DNA of 64,000 bases from Macrosoma leucophasiata. Its lineage: Eukaryota; Arthropoda; Insecta; Lepidoptera; Hedylidae. Positions within the stretch are counted from its first letter, which is position 1. Each line of letters opens with the position of its first letter. The DNA lies in assembly GCA_036365455.1 (NCBI GenBank), contig JAWQUS010000007.1, forward strand, positions 17,624,001 to 17,688,000, given 5' to 3'. This document shows, piece by piece, positions 1-12,000 of this stretch. The notes under the pieces are model-generated. The model saw only the letters and a list, made by a program, of their open reading frames with translations, did not search any database and was not told the DNA's origin. Both the position numbers and the translations under genes were made by a program.

Positions 1-72
1 GGCGAGGCTCGAACTCGCGACCTACTGGGAATCTAGTCCAGCCGCTCTTCCAATTGAGCTACTGAAGCCCTG
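1..72 (-). repeat. tRNA-derived SINE head, cut by window edge
   Basis: Read on the minus strand this begins GGGCTTCAGTAGCTCAATTG, has an A-box-like TAGCTCAATTGG and a B-box-like GAGTTCGAGCCTC. That is the internal pol III promoter layout of a tRNA-derived SINE. A copy of the same family with a T-rich tail lies at 32790-32896. It is not a functional tRNA, because the acceptor arms do not pair. Confidence 0.6.
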
Positions 73-238
73 CCCGATTTGTCAAATCTTTCCTTCACAT
101 CTATTGCATTGCTTTATGGTAGCAGTAGCGCCATCTATTACCAACTATGCTAGTTAGGCAACCGATATAATAGACTTTTCAGTTTATTGAATATCGTAAA
201 GAAGTCGCTTTTACCCTTAATAATTGTTCGAGTTGTTT

Positions 239-295
239 GAGTTCGAGCCTCGCCTGAAGTCAAATTTTTCTTTCCATTTTTCTTTAAAAAATAAA
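239..295 (+). repeat. tRNA-derived SINE, B box and tail only
   Basis: GTTCGAGCCTCGCC followed by TGAAGTCAAATTTTTC and an AT tail repeats the end of the element at 1-72, in the opposite orientation. The two copies lie head to head. Between them (73-238) and from 296 to 871 I see no gene. Confidence 0.5.
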
Positions 296-871
296 ATATA
301 TTTTTCACAAGCATGTGTTAATGCGAAATAATATAAAACAAAAATAGTTTTATTTCAATGAGTGTAGCTCGCGAAAACCTAAGAACATATCATATTTATG
401 CCTACCTACCTGAAAAAAATGTGTCTGTAGTTACCGATATTTCATATGAATACCTATACCTACCTGAAAAACATGTACCTATCTGTAGTTATTTCCTACG
501 ATGTGTCAGAAACATGTCCAGTGTACGATCAACGATGTCACCATCTTGTTTCGCAAAGTTTAATGTCGAGCAGATGTTGACGCCGACGTAGGTGCTCGTA
601 GATTTATAGTCGCAGTTTTTACGGCTATAGTAAAATGTTGGTCAATAGTGACTTAACGGCCGCGAAATTACTAATTGGGAGCAACTCATAGGTGGGTAGT
701 AAAAGGAATCAAATGGTTTGCACCCAATGTCTTTGATGGTTGTATTAGAAGCGCTGGTGTTCGATATGCTCTTTAAAATTAAGCACCGTAGGATTTGGTC
801 AGCACTCTGTTGAGTGAGTTAGCTGTAATTTCAACGAGTGTTTCCGTATTTTGGTTTAGACACCCTAGTAG

Positions 872-1157
872 TTTTTTTATGTAATAAAAGTGGCAAACAA
901 GCGTGCAGTTCACATTGATGTTAAGTGATGACTGCAGCCTATAGGCACCCACACAATGACCAGAGGTCAAAATGCAGATGCGCTGCCACTCCCGAGGCAT
1001 GAGGTGTTATGCCTCTGTGCCGGAAATTACAGAGCCGTACATTACCAGCTGACCGGAACACGATAGTGCTGAACACTACCATTTAGCGGCAAGTATATTA
1101 AGGTAATGCGGTGGTGCCTACGCCCGCGAGCTCTGTCATTGGAGCTCTACCACCAGT
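872..1157 (-). repeat. S1 SINE (ACTGGTGGTAG family), full length
   Basis: On the minus strand it starts ACTGGTGGTAGAGCTCC and ends CATTACATAAAAAAA (with one base change). It is one of at least sixteen copies in the window, called S1 here. It resembles the ACTGGTGGTAG SINE-like repeats known in butterflies (Metulj in Heliconius, named from memory). It has an A tail but no tRNA promoter boxes. Confidence 0.8.
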
Positions 1158-1175
1158 AATGCAGCTAGTAGTGCA

Positions 1176-1262
1176 CGTTACCCATAACGCTCCACGAAGT
1201 CGAAACTAGCCGATTGTCTTTGCCACGTCTTTCCTAAGCTCGATGTGCAATGCTTTTTGGCG
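1176..1262 (+). mobile_element. MITE fragment (CAATAAATATTGCACATCGA family), right half
   Basis: The segment runs from ATAACGCTCCACGAAGTCG to CTCGATGTGCAATGC. It matches the right half of the inverted-repeat elements at 47437-47692 and 61029-61269. The left half is missing. Confidence 0.55.
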
Positions 1263-1284
1263 CGTATTATTTAAGTATTTTGAT

Positions 1285-1632
1285 ATTATTATAATAAGGG
1301 CAACCCATTATACGTCCCACTGCTGGGCACGAGTGTCTCCCCTTTTTGGGGGGAGGCCTGGACCTTACTCCACCACGCTCCTCCAATGCGAATTGGTGGA
1401 GGTGGGTGGGTTAGTAGCCAACCCGCTGTCGGTTGTTTTCAAACCGCCCATAAGACGTCCGACAAGGTTTAACGACTGCTATCTATCGATAGCAACCGGG
1501 ACCGACGGCTTAACGTGCCCTCCGAAGCACGGAAACGCGCATTTTAATTTGCCACTAGCGGTCACCCACCACTCTACCCGACCGCGCCCGTAGTGCTTAA
1601 CCGAGAAGATCGCTTAAGATCTACACCAGCCG
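1285..1632 (+). mobile_element. Retroposon fragment, GC-richer than flanks
   Basis: The stretch reading CCCACTGCTGGGCAC, then GGGGGGAGGCCTGG, then GAAGATCGC resembles lepidopteran LINE 3-prime ends that carry a 'cccactgctgggcacaggcctcc' core. An open frame at 1243-1593 is fortuitous, with no recognisable domain. From 1633 to 2329 I see only AT-rich unique DNA. Confidence 0.45.
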
Positions 1633-2329
1633 CGCGCTTAATTTTGATATTGATATTAAAATGTATATATTCTTTACTTAAGTTTTCAAACGATTAACAG
1701 CATAATTAAAATTAAAAGCCATGTTAATTTTTCAGCTACTTAGACATCAGTTGATTTTATTATGGCTGTGTGTTTACTGGAGGGGAGAAAATGGATTGAA
1801 CTATATTGTCCTTGTAATTTGTTTGTTCTTATCAAATATGTTACCAGATGAAAATAGCAGACAATAAAAGGGCATGGTCCTATTTCCCGCAATATTATAG
1901 TAGACTCATCTAGAGGCATAATAAATAAAGGTTTCCTCTTGGGACTTCATACGCAATGGTTCATTTCACAAACAAATATAGACTAGATATGCTTAAAAGT
2001 CAGAAATCGTTAATCGTTATGTGGGAAATATAGATTTTTATGTTAATTTACTATTTAGATATTTCTTTCTGAATGTATGCAATTTGAAAGTCATACGAAA
2101 CAAAGAGGTAATTCAAAGCGACTTGTATAGCCAATATGTAAGAGTATGGGTGCCAAATCTTTACTTCCACTTAACTAGCTTACCTTACCCGGAAAACAAT
2201 GTTCTGACATACAATCTATACATATAATAAAACAATAAAATCCGCGTGTCTGTACATTGTATATATTTACGAAAAACCAATTGGGGGCGATGTTAAAATA
2301 ATATTAAAACACTTTTCAATGATTTTTAA

Positions 2330-2577
2330 ATTTTTTGACTGTCTGTTTGTCCCTTTGTCCAGGCTAATCTCTGAAGATACTGGACGGATTCGAATGAAAA
2401 TGTGGTGTATAGATACTAAGCCTGGCCAACATTTAGGCTACTTTTTACTGCGGGAAAATCACTCATACTCACGGGAATCTCTACTTTTAATTTCATTTTC
2501 CTATACAAATAGTCCGTGACACATTATTTCATTGTGAGGCAATACGAACGATACGATACGTTTGCCGGGTCAGCTAG
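2330..2577 (+). mobile_element. Interspersed repeat ending GCCGGGTCAGCTAG
   Basis: The segment ends TTTGCCGGGTCAGCTAG before a T, and relatives lie at 26475-26720 and 34655-34839. A CTAG end before T is Helitron-like, but I could not find a clear 5-prime TC end, so the class is left open. Confidence 0.5.
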
Positions 2578-3846
2578 TAAATACTAAAACCATTACCGCA
2601 CAAGTTTTTTTTTTTAAATCAAGGTAGCCTTGTCTCCTGTCATCGGTGTGAGCAACGCGTTTGAATTGAATTTATTTTCACGCTGAAAACCGCAAATCCG
2701 TGCAGTAGTATTTGAGTTTATCACGAACAGACAGACAGATGTGGCGGAGAACTTTGATTTATAATAGGTATGTATAGTTAGACACAAAGTAGAGAATAAA
2801 TCTATGGTTAGACACTTAAACAATTTTGATATTCGTACATTAATAAAAACGGCTTCAAAGAGTAGGTACCTCCAGATTTTTTCAAAACAAAGTAGATTTC
2901 GCCTATGTTACAAGAACCAAGCTGACTTATTGAGATAACATTTAGAGTTAGTTTTAATCAAAACTAAATAAATAGCAATTTGAAACTCAGTTTAAAACGA
3001 CGACTCCACTGATTCATAGACGACTTCTGTCCGGTAGTGGAAAGCTAAAGGAAATGTTGCGAGCTCGGCCCTGGTTCGTACATGTCCTCAAAAAATGGGT
3101 AAATTATAGAAGAATCCGAAAAAAATACAATTAATTTAATCAAGAATATATTTTAGAGTTACCACCACATTTAATTCAAACGATTTTATCAATTTCAACC
3201 ATGTTCAACACGGCGGCGATACAGCCGACGCTTGGGATTGACAGTACCTATGTAGATAAAACAAAACTAATGCTATCGGTATCTTACTAGTGCATCACAT
3301 AATTATAAAAAAAAACGATGTATCGAATCGATCAATTAAAAGAAGTTCCGAAGATAATTTTTAAATTGGAAATCGAATAGTATTAACACATAAAATCAAT
3401 TTCGATAGTATTTATAAAATATTCCTTTTTTCTCCAAGTACTATATCATCAAAAAAACAATTTAAAAATGAAAATGTCAAATTGACATCGCCCGCCATAT
3501 TCGCCATGTTGGTTTTGAGTTGCAATTCTAACTGCAAATAATGTTTTGTAACTGCAAAGAAAGCTAAAGAAGTGACAATATGCAGTAAAAAAAACGTTTT
3601 TAAATTGATTTTGCCTGTTAATGATATTGTGTACAATACATGGCCGGAGGTCCATACATTTTTGCAACATCTCCTTTATAAATTTGGACCCGATACGAAG
3701 CTGTTGATTGTTGTCGTAGTCCACAAAAAAACATATTATTATTTTAGAAATCACGTAAACAAGCTCCTTGATAATTTTTTTCATAAATCTATTTTTCTTC
3801 ATACATTCACATCTTTTTGTATTTTTTGTAAATTGAGTATTAATCA
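2578..3846. other. Gene-free AT-rich stretch
   Basis: No coding region with family resemblance was found. Overlapping open frames on both strands at 3449-3886 have biased low-complexity content and are not called as genes. Confidence 0.5.
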
Positions 3847-4101
3847 TCATCATCATTTAAGCCTAAAGACGTCCACTGCCGGATAAAAGCCTTCCCAAAA
3901 TGCCTGCGACATGTAGTCGTAGTAGTAGTAGTGGTAGTAGTGCGTCATTAGTTGAAATGAAAATATGCCATAATCGCCACGTTTGGCAAGCAGATTGGCG
4001 ATCGCAGTGGCAGTAGCTATTCCGAGACGCTGCTGCACATCGCTCGTTATTGCATTTACTACCGCCCTATTCGAATGGATTGACAGGCATAGTTCGATTG
4101 C
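3847..4101 (-). mobile_element. LINE 3-prime fragment with GAT-repeat tail
   Basis: Read on the minus strand it runs through CTACTGCCACTGCGATCGCC, then TCCGGCAGTGGACG, and ends in an (ATG)n tail at 3847. The same 3-prime core, with a CAGCAGTGGAC motif, recurs at 6335-6781, 10536-10603, 11560-11730, 22745-22990 and 46515-46735. Confidence 0.6.
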
Positions 4102-4434
4102 TTAAAAATAACAAAGTCGATACCTAAACACCTCGTCATGTAGTTTGCACAACAAGACACAAGATGACACAGAAAATATGAATAGTAGGTGCAAGTGTTA
4201 TAATCAGCGGCGAATCACAACTAACAACAGGAAGTCCTGAGAAAGTTTCTCGAGATAAGTAAGTTGTTGCAGCACAGACATGAGTTCCAGATGAAAATAT
4301 TAATGAACTAAAACGCAAGTACGAGTCTTAACTTGTTGTATTTCGCTCTATTATTAAACATATGCAGTGAGAATTTCAACTTCTCGCTGTTTAATTGTAC
4401 ATTTAGAAAACTTTGGCATCCTGAGGATTTGGTA
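4102..4434. other. Downstream flank of the amine oxidase
   Basis: This stretch lies 3-prime of the oxidase stop codon. It is unique AT-rich DNA that probably includes the 3-prime UTR. No convincing poly(A) signal was settled. Confidence 0.4.
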
Positions 4435-7214
4435 TTAATTAGTTGCACATTTCTTTACCACCCCTCCTTCTAAAGGAAGCGGTGGACCCTTGAATCTTAG
4501 TGTTAACTGGACGATTCGTTCAGCTTCTCTTACTCCACTAAGTCTAGCACCAGCTACAGTAGCAAAGTGACCAGGAATTGTCGCTTCTCCCGCAAACAGA
4601 AGTATAGGCGGAATTGGCTCACTAGGCCCTGGTAGAGGGCAAGCCAAAGCTCTTTGTGCTTGGCCATCAGTACAGTTTGAATCATATGAATAAGCTCCAT
4701 AGAAATATGGATCTGAACTCCAATGAGATCTTAACATATACACTGGATATGGAATACATTCATTTCCCGTAGACACCCTTAATAACTCTGTCAGACCTTC
4801 CGCTATGTCTTTATCACACAAACCTTCCATCATCATAGCTTCTTGACCTATTACTCGTGCACATATGACGTGCTTGCTATTCGGAACTACTTCTATAGAT
4901 GTAATACCTCGTGTCCAATCACAACGACTACACAATTGATTTCTATTGTAAGTGAAGTTTAAATTACCTTTATGCCAGTACCAAAATGGTCGGCAGTATT
5001 CCATATAAACTTTATTACAGCATCCAATGCCTAAACATCTCATTGCGTCTATTTTTGATGCAGGTAGCGCAGGACAAAATAATTTTGCTGAATTTGCACA
5101 CAAGACTCCAATAGGTACAGTGATGATTACGTAATCAGCAGGAAATTCTTCCCCGTCGGTGGTACAGACAGTTGCACGGTATCCCGTTTTTGGGCATGTC
5201 CCCCAGTATATACAATTGACTGGTTTACAATAACGTATGGCACCTTCGGGTATTTGTCGCAACATTGGAGCTAGTATACCAACCAAACCTAAAGGAACCC
5301 GAACCTCACCACCGGGCATATTCATGAAACACCCAAAATGATCTGCACAAAGCATTGCTGTATCGTCACCACATCGAGCATTTAACATGTGTGTTAAACC
5401 AAACATTATCCGCGCTGCATCGTGTTGCTGTTCCTCTGGATATTCATGCAATTCTTGTTGGATCCGAAGACTCATGAAGTTTACTAGAGACCCTTGTTGT
5501 TTGTTACCACCGAGACAATATATTTGAGCGGCTTCTTGTTCTATCTGACGAAATGTATGGTAGGCCGTTATAGTGGGTGGAAATGGTATTTTTCCAATTC
5601 CAACTTTATCGAATAGTCCACGCGGATGTTCAATACCAGGTACGCCTGGTTTGGATGGTATTTCAGAAGCTGATATAGAATAAAGAGGATGAGTAAAATA
5701 ATTATCGGGTGTCCAATGTGCCCCTAATTCGGCAACAACATCTCCCAGCCAACATGAAAATATTCTGCCTCCAGGTCTGTAAAAATGTAATGTGTAATGT
5801 AAAAAATAAGGTTATACATTTTCATGTAATGGCAAGTAAGCACATATTAATTACTTCGCTGTGACGGTAAGTGAATACTGCAGTAATACCACTTCCATCC
5901 ATCTATATCTATGTTCACTTTCAACATGCCATCTCTCCGCCCTATAGAAATCTATATGTCGCCTCTTTACAAGAATAATGTGACATTTCATCTAAATCGT
6001 TCTTTATGAAATGCAACATTATTCTTACAAGAATAACGTGACATTTCATCTAAATCGTTCTATATGAAATGTCACATTATTCTTGTAAAGAAGCGATGTA
6101 CAAAAAAACTAGAGAAGACAAAAAGAATTTGCGGGGCTGTATTAACAGTAAAACAGCTCTCTATACGACCATTTAGCTTCAGATAAAGCCCTAGAACTTC
6201 ACTAGGAGAATGCTAAATGTTCTAACACAACTAGGTTTTTTTTATGATCTTGCAAAGGACGGAGGACGGATGGTTATTTCTCTGAATGGATAGTCAGCAA
6301 TGCATACATATTTGCGGTCCACAAGTGGAGGATAATTCTTGCGCTAGTGCAGTCAGTCAACCAAACAATGCCTGTCAAACCATTCCAATAGCGCGGTAGT
6401 AAATGAAATAACGCGGGATAGGCAGCATTGTTTTAATTTACTTGCCGCTAAATGGGATTGTTCAGCACTATCGCGTTCCGGTCAGGTGGTAATGTACGGC
6501 CCTGTAATTTCCGACACAGAGACATAACACCTTAGGCCTCAGGAGTAGTAACGCATCTGCATTTTGACCTTGGTCTTCGTGGGTGTCTATAGGCTGCAGT
6601 CATCACTTAACATCAATGTGAACTGCATGATTATTTGCCACTTTCATTACACAAAAAAAATCGTCCCGCAATATAAACAACTTAACTTGCTAAGCGTGGC
6701 GACTATGGCATATTCCCCTATCACGCACAATCCTGTTATGCGGAAGGCTTATGTCCAGCAGTGAAAATAAGCGGAAGCTAGGATCTATGAGTTATAGTGA
6801 CAATTTAACTTTTAAAATTTTGCTATGGTTTTAGGAAGCAACCTTTCATAGGCTTCAAGAACGACGATATTGTTGATGCCACGTTGAGACAGCCTGGCTG
6901 CAGCAGAGATACCGGCCATTCCGGCGCCAACGATCACTACGCGAGGTTCTGGATAACATTTGTCTGGATCAAATGCATCGACTGCACAAATTCCACGATC
7001 TTCCAAGTCTGGACCACAATCGAAAAGTGGTGATTTATCTGATAATCTAAAAATATATATGGGTAGATTGGATTAATTGTTTAAGTACTACATCAAAAGA
7101 GTACGAGTAGGTATGTTCTCTCTCAAAACATCTATTTGAAACTCACCTTCTACGTAATATCTGAGGCCATGATTTAGTGAAAGGCACAAAAAATTTGCTA
7201 CAAATATTTCTCAT
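4435..7214 (-). CDS. Flavin amine oxidase, spermine/polyamine oxidase-like
   Basis: FAD-dependent amine oxidase, probably oxidising spermine or acetylated polyamines with release of hydrogen peroxide. Exons by coordinate: 7147-7214 (ATG at 7212-7214), 6843-7046 and 4435-5776; every border is GT-AG and the phases join, giving 537 aa. Seen in the protein: the Rossmann dinucleotide motif GAGMAG at residues 63-68, the family's R-PGGR flavin motif at 91-95 (split by intron 2), LGAHW shortly after, and the C-terminal FAD-contact block FAGEAT at 485-490, followed by GARLSGVREAERI. Length fits the SMOX/PAOX family. The first about 25 residues are basic and free of acids, and resemble a mitochondrial presequence; the C-terminus CATN is not a peroxisomal SKL signal. 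Substrate is inferred from family only. Confidence 0.9.
5965..6090. mobile_element. Twin tandem hairpin (MITE-like) in oxidase intron 2
   Basis: CTTTACAAGAATAATGTGAC at the left returns inverted as GTCACATTATTCTTGTAAAG at the right. Between them the same arm occurs twice more, so the element is two tandem hairpin units of about 58 bp, each with an ATCTAAATCGTTCT loop. Confidence 0.7.
6335..6439 (+). mobile_element. LINE 3-prime fragment, part 1 (split by a SINE)
   Basis: GTCAAACCATTCCAATAG and neighbouring sequence match 22745-22990. The fragment is interrupted by the S1 SINE at 6440-6660 and resumes at 6665. Confidence 0.5.
6440..6660 (+). repeat. S1 SINE, 5-prime truncated
   Basis: It begins inside the family consensus at CTTGCCGCTAAATGG and ends CATTACACAAAAAAAA. 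It sits inside a LINE relic within oxidase intron 2. Confidence 0.75.
6665..6781 (+). mobile_element. LINE 3-prime fragment, part 2
   Basis: GCTAAGCGTGGCGACTATGG and GGCTTATGTCCAGCAGTG continue the relic at 6335-6439. Confidence 0.5.
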
Positions 7215-7484
7215 ACGTTACAAAAATATCTTTATTATTATGTTCATAAATTTTTAATCTTCATACTCATGATTTCAATGTGACGTGAAAGAATTTGATT
7301 GACATAGGTAAAGTAATTTATATTGATTTTTTTATATCTTGTAAGTGACTGAAAGGTTGCAGACAAGTTCACAGATCTTCTTGGTCGTACGTGAATAGGT
7401 ACTAATACCACAGCCTGAACAACGTATAAAATACTGTACCCCATAAAAACTAGCAGACCATTTTTACTGGCGATAATCTGCGGA

Positions 7485-7640
7485 AGGTTCTAGGATCCCG
7501 CTGCAGAAATGCGTTCATCGAGATATGCTGAAAACCTAATTTTTACAAATACTTAAGATCAAGAGAATATATATCCACTAGGTTGCCTATCAAAATATGG
7601 GTTCTATACTTTTCAATCACATTATTCTATCATGTTGGCC
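7485..7640 (+). repeat. Dispersed repeat, copy 1
   Basis: TAGGATCCCGCTGCAGAA, ATATGCTG and CCACTAGGTTGCCTATCAAA are repeated in order at 19125-19270, inside an intron of peptidase copy A. No terminal repeats or coding content were recognised. From 7641 to 8962 I see only unique intergenic DNA. Confidence 0.6.
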
Positions 7641-8962
7641 ACATAATTAGAAAATTGAATGAAGTTCCATCTTTTAGTTAAACTTAGTGATCAACTATAT
7701 TCTTCTTCATAATGGAATCTGACTCAAGGTATCATGCTACGGGAATTATAGGTACCTACGCGATGAGCGTATATGAGAGCTCTCAATTTAGATGCATTGC
7801 CACTCCTATAGCTTATGATATTTTGCCTCTGTAAAAGAAATTACGAGGTCACTTCTAACCGACGACTCTCTAATTGGATCACAATCAAATATTGAAGATC
7901 TTGTGAAATGCGAAGGAGGCGAAGACCATTTAGCACCTAAGCAATCCGATACTACACAGACCACGGATCTGATTCAAAGCGATAAAAATATATGAATTAT
8001 TTATCTGTCCTTCATATTGTCCGATCCTCGATCGTCCGCGTCCGATCCGATATCGAACTAGTCCCGATATACATCTTTCATAGATGCTCTCGAAATACTG
8101 CGAAGTTTCAATGGAAGATCATTGAAGTTAACACCTTTCAGCGTACCTAGTCATCTGTAGCTTGTTTACTTTTTTAACGACTTCTAAAAGCAAAGGACTT
8201 ATTCTTTTTAAATCTATGTAGATATAGGTAAATAGGCAAATACAACAGTAAAGAATCATTTTCTTTTCTGAGGAATTGGTCTCATCCGAAACTACTGATC
8301 GTAAAAGGCTGGATTTTGTCATGTAGATTCCTTGGGGAGAGAAACAGAGCACTAAGAGAGGAAATAATATGTCTAATCTTGAGTAAAAGCTAGTAACTAT
8401 ACAAAACTCTTCCATTGCATTGTCGATCCATTCCATTAAAAGAAACGGATAATTTTGGGCCTGCAAAATCGTTACTGGTTACCCATAACACAGTACATTT
8501 TGTAATATAGTTAACAGTTAGCAATCTAACCCAACTTTTACTAAATCGTAATAATACATATAATATACTTCAATTACAGGCAATTCAAAAAATGCCCGAA
8601 TTACAAATTATTTATTTTATAGTCATTTGAAAATGACATAATTTATAGTGTTAACACCTGGGCCTAAAAATGTATGGAACAGTATCATTCTCCTTTAGGG
8701 ACTGAGTGACTGACAAACAACACTCACCTTAAACTACTAAGCGTAGAAAATTGGCATTCAGGTAGCATGTAGATATGTTCATTGGGAAAGGGAGAATTTC
8801 ACGATTTTTTGCAGGAACAGGTATATCGCACGTGCCAAGTCGAGGACTAGGAGTAATCTAAGATTCTTAATATATGAGTTTGTGTGTACGATGTTTGTTG
8901 TGAAAAAGCTTTTCAAATAAAAAAACAAACAAAATTATATATGATAATCTTAAACAATTTTC

Positions 8963-8968
8963 TTTATT
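8963..8968 (-). terminator. Poly(A) signal AATAAA of peptidase copy A
   Basis: TTTATT on the plus strand reads AATAAA on the minus strand, 115 bp past the stop codon at 9083. The distance is plausible for a short 3-prime UTR. Confidence 0.5.
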
Positions 8969-9082
8969 AAAAGTCCTTATTGTTTAGAAGACTTTGGAGA
9001 TCACAGATACATTTTGAAAACACACGGTTGTGACGTCAAGTCCTTAAAATCTTACTATAATATAAATATTATACACATAAAC

Positions 9083-12000
9083 TTATAATTTAAAACACTC
9101 CGTCCAGAAGCGGTCCAATGTGTGATAAAAGTGTCGGCTTACGGACCATAACGAATGATTCTCGTCAGTGTAGCTCTGTGAACAAACAATATAAACCTTT
9201 GATATCTACTTAATAATAAGTTTTATCAAACTAAGAACGCCATTCCCATATTGGGGGTAGGTAGGTAGCATGTTGTAGCGCCATTCGTCTTTACAAACCT
9301 CTCGTTCTTCTTCTTAATTCATCACCTTTTTCATACTTGCAAAAAACATTTCATAAACTCTGTTTTCACGTCATTTGCAAACCATCGGAAAATGCATTTT
9401 CTCGTTTTTAAACATGTTCTCATTCGCCCAAAAGCATTTATACGGTCCCATAAGTAGAATACATAAAGTAAAACAAATTACATAGCTCCAGCATCTTTAA
9501 AAGCGTGATTACACAGTCAGTTCATCACTAAATATCTGCCAACTTTTCGCAATCATCAACGATCCATGTTCTCCCGATTATCTAAAGCGTAAATTCAAGT
9601 TTCTGGGTGATTCTCACGCACTTAACCTTCGTTCATCGAAAAACTTTACCCTTGATATCCCCCTTCACCGTACTGGTTTTATGTCTAATTCCTTCGAAGT
9701 CACTGCTATAAAACTCTGGAACACGCTTCCCCCTGAACTAAGAAAAGCTCAGAGTAAAATTGCTTTCAAAACCAAGCTTCGCCACCACTTTCTTAAATCA
9801 ATTTCGTAAATCATGGCCAATAAATTATCTGTCTCATCATCGAAGATATCCTTATTTTTATATATTATATGTATTTATATTGCTTATAGTTATTATACTG
9901 TAACTTATTTACTAACTTTTTATATTAATGCATGTATATTATTTATGTAAATATAGTTTATGTATATATTTGTACTCAGATATATATATTTATTAGTGGC
10001 TACCGCTACACAATATTATGTTATTGTGTTTATTTAAATTATTATTACTTTTCTTTTCCAAATTAAATTGCTCATCCTTTATATTTATTTCTGCACCTTT
10101 TCGTTGCCTTTCTTTCCTACCCAATGGTTGACTAGGAGATAATGCCTAGAGGCATTAAGTCCGCCTTTTGTACTTTTTTTTACGTGCAATAAAGTATAAA
10201 TAAATAAATAAATAAACAGCTGGGTAAGCGCGATATTTACTCGCGATGCTTGACTCTGTCTCTTTTCAATGAGTGACAAAACTTAAGCCCAAATGTGGAA
10301 TTAGGTATAGTCAAATTGTAATGTTTGTTCAACTGCTGCTTTTTGGCATTTTACTGCTGCTGTAAAGCTTGAGGTCCTGAGCAATTTGTTTTTTTTTTAC
10401 TTACATTTTTTATTTGGGTAAAATGTGCGTTAATGTATGACTCTACATTTTAGACACAGAGAGAAAACTCATCAGAAGTACGTTGTCACTTCCTAGTTGT
10501 GTGTTGTTGTCTTTAGGATGCAATATTCGCTTACCGTTTTCTTTTTCTTTGAGGGAGGCCTTTGTTCAGCAGTGGACGTCTTTTGGCTGAATTGATGATG
10601 ATGATTCGCTTACCACGTCAATTGCAAGCTTAGCAAGCTGTACATAAAAATACTGCCGAACCGCGCATTAAATGTATGTTATATTACTTCAATAACACAT
10701 TAAGAACGTACCACTTGTTGGAATTCAATATCAGCATGCTGAAGAACCTTTGCGAGCAGCATGCTGTGTTGGAAATGAACATTATCGTCTCCAGTGCCGT
10801 GCACCAGGAGGTACTTGCGTCCGCGCAGCTTCTCAGCCACCAGAAGTAAGTCAGACTGCTTGTACCCTTCGAGGTTGTTTTGGGGAACATCCATGTACCG
10901 CTCTGTGTACATTGAATCTGAAAATGTATGGTTAAATTATTGGTACTTCAAATAATATCAGTTTTCAGGAGTGTTTGTGCATTCCTCATTGTTGACAATG
11001 GTCACTAGGATTCCAATCAATTATTTATTCATAATTTCATAAATAATAATTATCAAAGTTAGTATATCATTTTAGAGTACCCTATCTCAAAAGGAATATA
11101 ATTATACGGAGACCACTTTTAGGGGATAAATTAGGAACTGAAATAAAAGTTTTGCAAAACATATCTTGTGACTTCAAAAAGGTTAGTATAATAATAATAT
11201 AGCCACACTTTAGGTCTATCATTATCACTCCAGCCCATAGAACAACACGGACCACCGGCCGCGGCGGACCGGAGGGGAGTACCCATAAGCAAGCTTTCCC
11301 CACTGTCAAAGTACAAGACCAAATGCCTGTCGCCTAGACATTTACATGTGTGCGTGAAAATTTTTATGTATTTTGTTAAAGTCAAGGTTTGAGTTTCGTA
11401 GTTATAGACGATTTTTGTAGTGTGAGTGTGTGTCACACGTATTTCCCCCCGCAAAAAATGACAGACTGTTTTGTATCGGTAATAAACGCTATGGCTCCGG
11501 TCCGCCGCGACCGGTGGTCCGAGTTGCTCTATGTTCTTTGTTGCTTATTTTCCACCAGTGGAGGTCTTTCGGCTGTAAGACCTCCACTGGTGGAAAAAGC
11601 CTTCTCTACAGTCACCCCCAACAGTGGTGTGTGTCATTAAAAGAGAATATTATTATGAGATAAAGGCCACGCTTGGCAGGTGGATTGGCGATCGCAGTGG
11701 CGGTAGTTTTATCGCGCGACGCTACAGGAAAACCTATTAGAAGTCATTTAGGTAGTGTAGGAAGAAGTCTGTAATATTTAAGGTAGTATCTATAAGACAT
11801 CACCCAATTACACGGAACCCAATGAACGGAAGTCCAACTCGCACTTGGCCGCTTTTTTTGTTTATTTAATAATCATATTAACAGTTTAAAAAAATATATA
11901 TAATTGAAGTCAAGTATGCAATGCAATGCATTAAAATGTTTACTGGTCCAATAAACATAAAATATATACTCTACAAACATATCATCTACAAAACCACTAG

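Noticed and set aside
1243..1593. 116-codon open frame
   Set aside because: Lies in a retroposon fragment of the LINE-tail type. No domain or codon pattern supports a gene.
3449..3886. Overlapping open frames on both strands, up to 135 codons
   Set aside because: Low-complexity, AT-driven content, no start context, no family resemblance. A vague likeness to 60080-60145 was too weak to call a relic.
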